From the NCBI GenBank assembly GCA_036376915.1, contig DASUZK010000029.1:1-24599 (forward strand): a stretch of 24,599 bases of DNA, in the 5' to 3' direction. Below the pieces are notes generated by a model. It did no database searches, was not told the origin of the DNA, and saw only the letters and a program-made list of their open reading frames with translations. Shown here one piece after another: positions 1 to 6,698 of the stretch (positions are counted from its first letter, which is position 1; each line of letters opens with the position of its first letter). Source of the DNA: VRUE01 sp036376915 (GTDB taxonomy: Bacteria > Actinomycetota > Thermoleophilia > Solirubrobacterales > 70-9). A program made the translations under genes and the position numbers.

Positions 1-505
1 GTTTCAGGCCCGTCGGCCGCGGCAGGAGCAGACGGGTCGCGTCGCGAGTGAGTCGCAGGCGGAGGCCGCGCAGCTCGACCGAGCCGGCGAGGGGATCCAC
101 CTTGCGCTTGCCGCCCCGGACGATGCGGAAGAGGTCGATGCTCTCGCCCTTCGCGCTGGCGCTCACCCGCGAGCGTTTGCCGAGCAGGAGGCGGAGCTTG
201 GTCAGGTGCAGGGACTTGCCGCCGGGGAGCTTTGCCGAGATCCCGCCGCCGTGGGTGAGGACGGTGGTCGAGGCGCCGGCGAGGCCCGCGCGGACCGGCA
301 GCCCGATCCGACCCCGGTCGCTCTCCGCCGGCCTCAGGGGGGCGAAATGGACCCCGCTCTGGCGCAGCGATTTCGCCGCCGGACCGTTCAGCGCCAGCAT
401 CGTCATCCCGGAGGTCGCGAGGGCCGCCGAGGGGAAGGCCGCGACGGCGGCGATGACCGCCGCCGTCGCGAACCCCAACCGTGTTCTGGTTGGTGTTGGG
501 ATCAC
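1..505 (-). CDS. Secreted HtaA-type haem-binding protein, 3' part beyond the window
   Basis: The reading frame stays open from a GTG at 505 to the window edge (about 168 residues seen). The N-terminus has a signal peptide: basic TRTR residues, a hydrophobic stretch, then SAALATS. The next part (LNGPAAKSLRQSGVHF, then GRIGLPVRAG, then KLRLLLGKRSRVSA and IDLFRI) parallels the first domain of the upstream HtaA-type protein, so the two look like paralogues from a tandem duplication. The start was chosen because GTG at 505-503 overlaps the stop of the upstream gene as GTGA, which implies translational coupling. HtaA proteins bind haem at the cell surface and pass it to an ABC importer. The diagnostic HtaA core would lie outside the window, so the assignment rests on similarity to the neighbour. 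It should share the iron box in front of the upstream gene. Confidence 0.72.
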   Translation of the reverse strand, partial: MIPTPTRTRLGFATAAVIAAVAAFPSAALATSGMTMLALNGPAAKSLRQSGVHFAPLRPAESDRGRIGLPVRAGLAGASTTVLTHGGGISAKLPGGKSLHLTKLRLLLGKRSRVSASAKGESIDLFRIVRGGKRKVDPLAGSVELRGLRLRLTRDATRLLLPRPTGLK

Positions 506-1632
506 CCGAGCCCGAGCGAGATCGTGATCGGGTCCAGTTCCGCTCCCGCTTTGAGGAAGCCGCCGAAGGCGATTGCCCCGGCCGGCGTCACGGTTGCCGG
601 AATCGCGGTCCAGGTGACCGTCTGGCCGTCGGCCGAGTAGACCGGCGAGACGCCGCTGGGGTCGAGCTTGCCCAGCTCCACGTCCTCGGTCGTCACCGGC
701 GCTTCATCGGGGCACGGCGCACCTTGGTCGAAAGTCGCGTCGACCGTTATCGCGGAGTCGGCGCCGTCGATGCGAACCTCGATGTCGTCGAATCGAAGCG
801 CCTCGATGCAGTGTTCGGGCTTGGCGAACGTCACGCTCCCCGCAATCCTGAGCGCCAGCTTGCTGGCGGCTCCGTAGAGGCCCCTGGTGGAGATTCCGCT
901 TGCCGCTGGAAACCCGAAGGCGGTCGCCGGGCTGGTCAGCGGCCCGTTGGCGGTGGCGCCTTCGGCGACCGAAATCGTGCCGGTCGGCGGTGAGAGGATG
1001 TAGCCGCGCAGGGCTGAGCGAACACCCCAGGTGGCGCCGCCGGAGACGACTGGCCTTGCCGCGGCGAGAACCGGGTTGGCCTTGGCGGAGAGGCTGAGTG
1101 TGCCGACTCCGCTGCGCTTCAGCGCACGAGGGAGGCGGAGCTTGTCTCGCAACGCCAGCGCCGCGATCGCGGTGAGTCGCAGCTTCCCGCCGTTCAGGGC
1201 GATGTTGCCGGTAGAGGAATCGACCACTGTCGTGCCGCCGAGCTTGAAGACGGCGATCTCCTCGTCGTCGAGCTTGCCGCTCAGGGTTTCCGCGGCGAGG
1301 TCGAAGCGAAGGCCGGTCAGGGTCGCACCCTTTTTGCCCCGCTTGAAGCGCAGCCAGCCGTCGGCGGTCGCGTTTGCCTCGGCACCGGGATCCACCGCCG
1401 AGATCGGCAGGCTGAGGTCGTTGCCCGTCCTGGTTGCCGGGGAGCCAGCGAGAACCTTCACGCCCTGGCCGCTCAGGGTGCGGCCCTTGCCGTGCTCGGC
1501 CAGGCCGATCGCCGCGGTGCCTTGTCCGGGCGCGGCGCTTGCCGAGGCCGCCATGGCGGCCGTCGAGGCCACGAGCACGGCGAGCGCGACCGCGGCTCGG
1601 CCGACTCGGTTGTTTGATTCGTCGGAACTCAT
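502..1632 (-). CDS. Secreted HtaA-domain haem-binding protein
   Basis: This 376-residue protein has an N-terminal signal peptide (hydrophobic core about residues 12-30, likely cleavage near ASA/SAA about 33). Residues about 38-185 form a first beta-rich domain (ELDDEEIAVFKL-like segments). From about 198 there is an HtaA-like domain marked by TWGVRSALRGYI (W202) and ending in AGAELDPITISL, which resembles the closing motif of HtaA domains. HtaA proteins of Corynebacterium bind haem at the surface and feed HmuTUV. No membrane anchor or sortase motif is visible at the C-terminus, so it may be secreted or held by partners. The ATG at 1632 is preferred because AGGAGG lies 9 nt upstream; an in-frame extension to 1719 would cross the operator. 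The iron-box palindrome at 1696-1711 sits 63 nt upstream. The gene follows the ABC transporter operon in the same direction. Confidence 0.82.
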   Translation of the reverse strand: MSSDESNNRVGRAAVALAVLVASTAAMAASASAAPGQGTAAIGLAEHGKGRTLSGQGVKVLAGSPATRTGNDLSLPISAVDPGAEANATADGWLRFKRGKKGATLTGLRFDLAAETLSGKLDDEEIAVFKLGGTTVVDSSTGNIALNGGKLRLTAIAALALRDKLRLPRALKRSGVGTLSLSAKANPVLAAARPVVSGGATWGVRSALRGYILSPPTGTISVAEGATANGPLTSPATAFGFPAASGISTRGLYGAASKLALRIAGSVTFAKPEHCIEALRFDDIEVRIDGADSAITVDATFDQGAPCPDEAPVTTEDVELGKLDPSGVSPVYSADGQTVTWTAIPATVTPAGAIAFGGFLKAGAELDPITISLGLG

Positions 1633-1695
1633 CTGGAGGAGCCTCCTGTCCTCGTTGCGCACCCGGCACAAGTGCGACGTTTCTCCGGTGCCTGA

Positions 1696-1711
1696 ATTAG
1701 GGCACCCTAAT
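1696..1711. promoter_or_regulatory. Iron-box-like operator (DtxR/IdeR type) upstream of the HtaA gene
   Basis: ATTAGGGCACCCTAAT is a perfect 7-2-7 inverted repeat. Its core TTAGGGCACCCTAA recurs exactly at 4734 and 5081, each time before a haem/iron gene. The TTAGG...CCTAA halves resemble the ends of the DtxR/IdeR consensus. On the minus strand the site contains TAGGGT, a possible -10 element, so a bound repressor would cover the promoter. It lies 10 nt beyond the end of the ABC ATPase gene. Binding by a DtxR-family protein is inferred. Confidence 0.8.
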
Positions 1712-1720
1712 AAATCCACA

Positions 1721-2562
<842 letters not shown>

Positions 2563-2566
<4 letters not shown>

Positions 2567-3546
2567 ACGACCTTGCGCAGCAGCCAGAGGAACAGGGGCA
2601 CGCCGAGGACGACCATGAACGGCCCGACCGGCATCTCGATCGGGGCGCGCAGGGTCCGGGCGAGGGTGTCGCCGGCGGCGAGCAGAGCGGCGCCGCCGAT
2701 CGCCGAGGCGGGGACGACGAAGGTGTGGCTGGAGGTGCCACCCGCCATCCGCACGACGTGCGGGACGAGGAGGCCGAGGAAGCCGAGCAGGCCGGCGATC
2801 GCCGCCGAGGCGGCGGCGAGCAGAGCGGCGGCGATCGCCGCGCCGAGGCGGATCAGGTGAGGGCGGGAGCCGAGCGAGGCGGCGACGTCGTCGCCGAGGG
2901 CGAGGCGGTCGAGCGGGCGGATCAGCAGCGCGGCGCAGGCGAAGCCGGCGGCGAAGTACGGCCAGATCGTCGCCATCTCGTCCCAGCCGCTGGAGGTGAG
3001 CCCGCCGGCGATGAAGAAGATCGCGCTCGGCGCCCGCTCCGGGTAGGCGGCGAGCAGCCCGGTTGTGGCGGCCGTGAAGAGCGAGAGGATCGCGATCCCG
3101 GCGAGGATCACCTTGCCGGTCGAGCCCCGGTTCGCGCCCGACCAGGCGATCGAGAAGACCAGCGCCGCGGCGAGCAGCCCGAAGGCCAGGGCGCCCACGG
3201 GCAGCAGGGCGATCGAGCCGGGGAAGAGGATGATGATCAGGATCGCGCCGAAGCCGGCCCCGCCGGTGACGCCGATCACGTCGGGCGAGGCGAGCGGGTT
3301 GGCAAGGGCTCCCTGCAGGATCGCGCCGGCGATCCCGAGCGCGGCGCCGACGATCATCGCCTCGACCGTGCGCGGCAGCCGCAGCGTCTCGACGATCTGC
3401 TGGTTGGGCCCACCGCCGCCGTTGCCGAGGAGGATCTCGATCGTCTCGCCGACGGGGACCGCGACCGCCCCGAAGGCCAGCGACGCGACCACCGCGAGGG
3501 CGAGCGCGGCGGACAGCCCCGCGAAGACGAGGGTGCGCCGGGCCAA
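2563..3546 (-). CDS. Iron/haem ABC transporter permease (FecCD/HmuU-like)
   Basis: This is a polytopic membrane protein of about 327 residues, the usual size for FecCD/BtuC permeases with ten helices. Family features include LRLPRTVEAMIVGAALGIAG near the N-terminus, QGALANPLASPDVIGVTGGAGFGA, GGLTSSGWDEM in the middle, and GLLGFLGLLVPHVVRM followed by IEMPVGPFMVVLGVPLFLWLL at the end. It forms the transmembrane channel for the cargo delivered by the binding protein. The start is uncertain. No ATG or GTG occurs in frame near the expected N-terminus; TTG at 3546 (giving MARRTLVFAG) is chosen, with CTG at 3552 as alternative. Either choice puts it directly after the binding-protein stop at 3549. 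The 3' end overlaps the ATPase start. The frame stays open far upstream inside the binding-protein gene, but that part does not look like membrane protein. Confidence 0.88.
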
Positions 3547-3548
3547 GC

Positions 3549-4397
3549 TCAGTTCTCGAGGTAGAGGCGACGGACCTTGCGGATCGTGCGGGCGACGTCG
3601 GTGCCGGCCTGCAGGAGCGAGTTGTCCACGGAGATGTGGATGCGGCCGTTGCGCACCGCCGAGGTCGTCGCCCAGGCCGGGTTGGTCCGCAGGTACTCGG
3701 TGAGGCTGGGGATGTCCTCCTCGTTGGCGTGCGGGACGGCGACGATCACGTCGGGGTCCTCGGCCACGACGACCTCGTCGGAGATCCGCTCGAAGCCCGA
3801 GCTCGACTCGACGCCCCCGGTCAGCAGGCTGCCGCCCGCCTTGGCGACCAGGTCGCCGCCCCAGCTGTTGGGCAGGAAGACGAACGGGGTGCGGCCGACG
3901 CCGAGGATCAGCATCACGCTCGGGTGGCCCTCGATCCCCTTGCGCGCCTGGGACACTCCCTTCTTCATCGACCTCACCAGCGCTTCCGCACGCTCGAGGC
4001 GGTCGACGAGGCGGCCGATCGCGAGCGTCTGGGAGTAGGTCTCCGCGACCTTGCGCGGCTCGCGGAGGAGGACGCGGATGCCGAGGTCGCCCATCGACTC
4101 GTTGCCCTTCGCCCAGGTCGGCGAGGAGAGCACCAGGTCGGGGTCGAGCGAGGCGAGCTGCTCGAGGTTCGGCCCGTTGGGGTGGGAGAGGGGAAGGACG
4201 GTGACGTTCTTCAGCTTCGGCGAGAAGCGTTCCTGGCCGCCCAGCGTCTGGCCGATCCCGACCGGCTCGACGCCGAGCTTGACCAGCGTGTTGGCCCCGA
4301 ACGGGGTAAGGGCGACGATCCGCGGTGGCTTCGCCTGCGCCGCGGCGGGGATGCAAAGCAGCGCGGCGACGATCGCCGCGAGAACGGCTCGCCTCAC
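3549..4397 (-). CDS. Periplasmic-binding-type haem/iron substrate-binding protein (HmuT/FecB-like)
   Basis: This 282-residue secreted binding protein has the two-lobed BtuF/FhuD fold pattern: RIVALTPFGANTLVKLGVEPVGIG at the start, then LASLDPDLVLSSP, a long helical linker around residues 115-155, then GVGRTPFVFLPNSWGGDLVAKAGG, DPDVIVAVP and a C-terminal AVRNGRIHISVDNSLLQAGTDV segment. The signal peptide (residues 1-22) ends in AAAQA before KPP. The cysteine in LLCIP does not sit in a good lipobox, so the protein seems to be released rather than lipid-anchored, which is unusual for an importer binding protein in a monoderm. The GTG at 4397 overlaps the stop of the upstream monooxygenase as GTGA. 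It would capture haem, or a ferric chelate, and dock to the permease. The ligand is inferred from neighbours. Confidence 0.87.
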   Translation of the reverse strand: MRRAVLAAIVAALLCIPAAAQAKPPRIVALTPFGANTLVKLGVEPVGIGQTLGGQERFSPKLKNVTVLPLSHPNGPNLEQLASLDPDLVLSSPTWAKGNESMGDLGIRVLLREPRKVAETYSQTLAIGRLVDRLERAEALVRSMKKGVSQARKGIEGHPSVMLILGVGRTPFVFLPNSWGGDLVAKAGGSLLTGGVESSSGFERISDEVVVAEDPDVIVAVPHANEEDIPSLTEYLRTNPAWATTSAVRNGRIHISVDNSLLQAGTDVARTIRKVRRLYLEN

Positions 4398-4699
4398 GCC
4401 GGCACCTTGGCGTCGATCACCTCGTAGCGGCGCAGCTCGCTGCCGTGGGCGAGCTCACCGTCGGCGTGGCGGTGGCTCATCTTGAAGAGGTCGCTGTTGA
4501 CCCAGGCTTTGAACGCCTCGTCGCTCTCCCAGCGGCTGAGCACCACGTACTCGCCCGCGCCGTCGCCTTCGCGGCGCAACAGCTCGAACCCGACGAAGCC
4601 CTCGGCCTTCTGCACGTGGCTCTCTCGCTGCAGGAAGGCATGCTCGAACGCCTCCCGGCGCTCCTCGTGCACCTGCACCACATTCATCACGGTGACCAA
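4394..4699 (-). CDS. Antibiotic-biosynthesis-monooxygenase-fold protein, likely haem-degrading (IsdG/HmoB-like)
   Basis: This protein of about 101 residues has the dimeric ferredoxin-like fold of the ABM family: MNVVQVHEERREAFEHAF, then AEGFVGFELLRREGDGAGEYVVLSRWESDEAFKAWVNSD, then a C-terminal beta strand. IsdG/HmoB-type members open the haem ring and release iron. The segment FVGFELL followed by YVVLSRW and FKAWVNS is typical of that group, and the gene heads the haem/iron ABC operon. Histidines follow the helix (SHRHADGELAHG), but I cannot assign the haem ligand. The start is uncertain: TTG at 4699 has AAAGGAG 7 nt upstream and is preferred; ATG at 4687 is too far from any ribosome site, and TTG at 4726 is a longer alternative. 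Three tandem iron boxes lie 35-76 nt upstream. The stop overlaps the binding-protein GTG. Confidence 0.78.
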   Translation of the reverse strand: MVTVMNVVQVHEERREAFEHAFLQRESHVQKAEGFVGFELLRREGDGAGEYVVLSRWESDEAFKAWVNSDLFKMSHRHADGELAHGSELRRYEVIDAKVPA

Positions 4700-4733
4700 G
4701 CCCCCGCTCCTTTCGCGGGCGCCCAAGCCTTGC

Positions 4734-4775
4734 TTAGGGCACCCTAATTAGGTTTCCCTAATTAGGGTAGCCAAA
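4734..4775. promoter_or_regulatory. Tandem array of three 14-bp iron-box units
   Basis: Three units follow each other without spacers: TTAGGGCACCCTAA (4734-4747), TTAGGTTTCCCTAA (4748-4761) and TTAGGGTAGCCAAA (4762-4775). The first is identical to the boxes at 1697 and 5081. The second keeps the outer halves. The third keeps the left half and resembles the TTAGGTTAGCC part of the IdeR consensus. The array lies between the DUF2470 gene stop (4779) and the monooxygenase start, so it most likely controls the monooxygenase-ABC operon. Several repressor dimers could bind side by side. Confidence 0.8.
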
Positions 4776-4778
4776 GAT

Positions 4779-5078
4779 CTAGGGCCGCGACTTCCCAAGC
4801 TCTGCGCGAGCGCGGTGGGCGAGCTTGACCGTTGCGGCCCGCAAGCCCTCGGGCCCCTCGATCGGCTCGCCGTATGGCACCCGCACAGGGACCTCGCCCC
4901 CCGGCGTCTCGGCGACCAGGTCGAGCCCGGTGCGATCGGCATCGACGCAGCGCGCTGCCCTCGCCTCCGGGCAGCTCCCGATCGCCCGCGCCATGTCCAG
5001 CAGCGCGTCGTCATGGTCCTCGTTGAGATGAGCGATGGCGCCGCTGGCGCCCTGGCTGACGGGATCGTCCGGCTTCAT
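4779..5078 (-). CDS. Small DUF2470 (HugZ C-terminal-like) haem/iron utilisation protein
   Basis: This 99-residue protein is essentially a lone DUF2470 domain: AIAHLNEDHDDALLDMARAIG (residues 14-34) matches the conserved HLNEDHxDAL helix of HugZ-type haem-utilisation proteins, and VPVRVPYGEPIEGPEGLRAATVKLAHRAR matches its C-terminal half. In larger relatives this domain follows an FMN-binding-like split-barrel; here the barrel is absent. Neighbours (haem monooxygenase, haem/iron importer, HtaA proteins) and an iron box agree with a role in haem handling, but the biochemical role of the isolated domain is unknown to me. The ATG at 5078 directly follows the iron box (5081-5094) with no ribosome site. 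TAGGGT inside the box is 9 nt upstream, so the message is probably leaderless and the operator overlaps the promoter. Confidence 0.8.
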   Translation of the reverse strand: MKPDDPVSQGASGAIAHLNEDHDDALLDMARAIGSCPEARAARCVDADRTGLDLVAETPGGEVPVRVPYGEPIEGPEGLRAATVKLAHRARAELGKSRP

Positions 5079-5080
5079 CG

Positions 5081-5094
5081 TTAGGGCACCCTAA
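5081..5094. promoter_or_regulatory. Iron-box-like operator overlapping the DUF2470 promoter
   Basis: TTAGGGCACCCTAA is a 6-2-6 inverted repeat identical to two other boxes in the window. It ends 2 nt before the DUF2470 ATG. On the minus strand TAGGGT (5093-5088) could be the -10 element of a leaderless promoter, so repressor binding would block RNA polymerase directly. The divergent lipoprotein gene starts 58 nt away on the other side and may or may not be affected. Confidence 0.8.
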
Positions 5095-5152
5095 TGCACT
5101 GCGCAAGGATGTGCCGGCGCTTCACTCCCAATTGATACGGTCGCTTTGACTA

Positions 5153-5584
5153 ATGCGAATTTTCACTCTAATTGTCTGCGCCCTGGCACTTGGGTTGCTT
5201 GCCGGATGCGGCGCCTCCGCCTCCGATGAGAGTGAGTTGCCGCCCGGCGTCTTGCGCGAGCGCGATGAGAGCGCGTTGCCGCCGGGCGTCTTGCGCGAGC
5301 GAATCGATGACCAGTTCGACCGCCAGGAAGGCAGCGACACCCCGCGGGCGAAGGCCCTGGTCAAGACCTTCCCGGAAGGGTCGCTTGTCTCATGCTGGAA
5401 CGAGGACGCCAGCAAGGTGTGCGCCGTGACCTTCTCGGATTTCTCCTCGGGCGCTCGGTCGTTCGCCCGCACTCTCGACTACTGGGATTTCTATCTAGCC
5501 GTCTTCGATCCCGGCAGCGAAGACCCGGATATCGAGCAGGTCGACGCGGAAGAAGCGCTGTCTCCCTCGCGGCGAGGCAGCTGA
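5153..5584 (+). CDS. Small lipoprotein with a duplicated 13-residue segment, unknown function
   Basis: I do not recognise this 143-residue protein. It starts with a lipoprotein signal: MRIFTLIVCALALGLLAGCG, lipobox LAGC with Cys19, so it should be anchored on the outer face of the membrane. Residues 25-37 and 38-50 are near-identical copies (DESELPPGVLRER and DESALPPGVLRER). The rest contains two more cysteines (SCWNEDASKVCAV) and the segment FSSGARSFARTLDYWDFYLAVFDPGS, which looks like a small folded domain with one possible disulfide. The C-terminus is acidic and then basic (SPSRRGS). The ATG has no ribosome site; TACGGT at 5136-5141 could be a -10 giving a very short leader. It lies between the iron-regulated block and the PHP gene and points away from both boxes. 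Confidence 0.75.
   Translation: MRIFTLIVCALALGLLAGCGASASDESELPPGVLRERDESALPPGVLRERIDDQFDRQEGSDTPRAKALVKTFPEGSLVSCWNEDASKVCAVTFSDFSSGARSFARTLDYWDFYLAVFDPGSEDPDIEQVDAEEALSPSRRGS
5225..5302 (+). repeat. 39-bp tandem direct repeat inside the lipoprotein gene
   Basis: Two adjacent 39-bp copies (5225-5263 and 5264-5302) differ at a few positions and encode the duplicated 13-residue segment. The length is a multiple of three, so the frame is kept. Confidence 0.85.
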
Positions 5585-5631
5585 GCCTGAGAAGAAGGGC
5601 TACCGGTTCCTCGAGCCGATGCGATTCCTGA

Positions 5632-6441
5632 TCAAGGTTTCGCGGGGACCTGAGGCGTGCCCAGGCCGTAAGTCTCGTAGTCGCCGAACTTCGAGAACGT
5701 CTTGTGGGTGGGGCCGTGGTAGTCGGAGGATCCGGTGGGGATGAGGCCGAGCTCGTCGCAGAGGCGCAGGAGGTGCTGGGTCTGCTCCTCGCTGTGGGTC
5801 GGGTAGAAGGCCTCGACGCCGTCGGCGCCGGCCGAGCGAATCAGGTCCTCGACCTCGTCCGGGTCCGAGACGTCCCAGTAAGGGTGGGCGATCACGGCAA
5901 GGCCGCCGGCTTCGCGGATGATCTCGATGGCCTGGTCGGCCGTCGGCCAGCGGCGCGCTACGAAGGCCTTTGCTCCGGGGACGAGGTACTCCTCGAAGAA
6001 GGGACCGAGGTCGCCTGTCGCGCCGGCGGCTCGGGCGATGTGTGGGCGGCCGATCGAGAGCGCGTCGCCCGCTTCGCGTTCGGCGTCGGCGAGGGTCAGG
6101 TGGAATCCCTCGCCGCGCAGTCTCTCGACGATCTCCCCCGCCCGGTTGACCCGCTCTTGCTGCGCCCGGTCGCAGGCTGGCGCGATCTTCTCCAGGTCGA
6201 CCCAGTACCCGCACACATGCAGGTCTTCGGCGTAGGGGTGCACGCAGGACATCTCGATCGCCGGCACCAGCTCGATCCCCAACCGCTCGGCAGCCTCCGC
6301 GGCCTCCGCAACCCCGGCAATCGCATCGTGGTCCGTCAGCGCCAGCGTCGTCACCCCAGCTTCCGCGGCTTCCTCGACGACGCCGGCCGGCGAAAGCTGC
6401 CCGTCGGAGACAGTCGAATGGCTCTGAAGCTCGATAAGCAC
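5632..6441 (-). CDS. PHP-domain metal-dependent phosphoesterase (TrpH/YciV-like)
   Basis: This 269-residue protein has the PHP fold used by nucleoside 3',5'-bisphosphate phosphatases and the RNase AM/TrpH group. Visible metal-site motifs are QSHSTVSDG (6-14), LTDHD (35-39), E63 in AIEMS, H75, GRPHIARA (131-138), VIAHPYW (183-189) and SSDYHG (238-243). The usual first motif is HxH; here the first histidine is Gln6, so one metal ligand appears changed. Length fits the TrpH-like family (about 270-290). The start is a GTG at 6441 (MLIELQSHST) with no clear ribosome site. Substrate is not predictable from sequence; turnover of nucleotides or short RNA is the family expectation. Upstream lies a palindrome-rich divergent spacer. 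Confidence 0.85.
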   Translation of the reverse strand: MLIELQSHSTVSDGQLSPAGVVEEAAEAGVTTLALTDHDAIAGVAEAAEAAERLGIELVPAIEMSCVHPYAEDLHVCGYWVDLEKIAPACDRAQQERVNRAGEIVERLRGEGFHLTLADAEREAGDALSIGRPHIARAAGATGDLGPFFEEYLVPGAKAFVARRWPTADQAIEIIREAGGLAVIAHPYWDVSDPDEVEDLIRSAGADGVEAFYPTHSEEQTQHLLRLCDELGLIPTGSSDYHGPTHKTFSKFGDYETYGLGTPQVPAKP

Positions 6442-6466
6442 GAGCCGGGAAGCTAAAGCACCGCAG

Positions 6467-6502
6467 CCGACATTGACCCCACCCTGGGGGGGTCAATGTC
6501 GG
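6467..6502. repeat. 14-bp perfect inverted repeat (stem-loop)
   Basis: CCGACATTGACCCC (6467-6480) and its exact reverse complement (6489-6502) enclose an 8-nt loop. It sits 25 nt upstream of the PHP gene start, in the spacer divergent to the carboxylase gene. There is no T-run, so it does not look like a normal terminator; it may be an extragenic palindrome or lie in the 5' leader of the PHP message. Confidence 0.8.
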
Positions 6503-6568
6503 ATACGCGCTTGCGGGAAGCTCCTTCACGGATGGGGGTGGCGGCGCGGTCTCTGGGATGCCGGTCAT

Positions 6569-6659
6569 GGGTGACGGGGATGCCCCTGGGCTGGCGGATA
6601 CTCAAAATCGCGCGCTAATTAGCGCGCGATTTGTCAGACCAGGGGCATCCCCGTCACCC
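6569..6659. repeat. 91-bp nested palindrome in a divergent spacer
   Basis: The outer arms of 21 bp (6569-6589 and 6639-6659, GGGTGACGGGGATGCCCCTGG against its exact complement) enclose an inner perfect 28-bp palindrome at 6605-6632 centred on CTAATTAG with GCGCGCG-type flanks. The pieces between the two (6590-6604 and 6633-6638) are unequal and pair poorly. No coding frame is apparent. It ends 36 nt before the start of the carboxylase gene. It may be a mobile-type palindromic repeat, a cruciform-forming site or a structured RNA. Confidence 0.85.
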
Positions 6660-6681
6660 CACCTCCCGCCCCGCCCATGAC

Positions 6682-6698
6682 TAGACTGCGCCGCCGTG
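6682..6698 (+). promoter_or_regulatory. Putative leaderless promoter of the carboxylase gene
   Basis: TAGACT (6682-6687) fits the actinobacterial -10 pattern TANNNT and is 8 nt before the GTG at 6696. No ribosome site is present, so transcription probably starts at or next to the start codon. Confidence 0.55.

Noticed and set aside
5225..5302. The tandem repeat as the start of a CRISPR or minisatellite array
   Set aside because: There are only two copies, adjacent without spacers, and they are in frame inside a gene.
6569..6659. The nested palindrome as an ordinary rho-independent terminator
   Set aside because: It lies between two divergent starts, no gene ends there, and it has no T-run.
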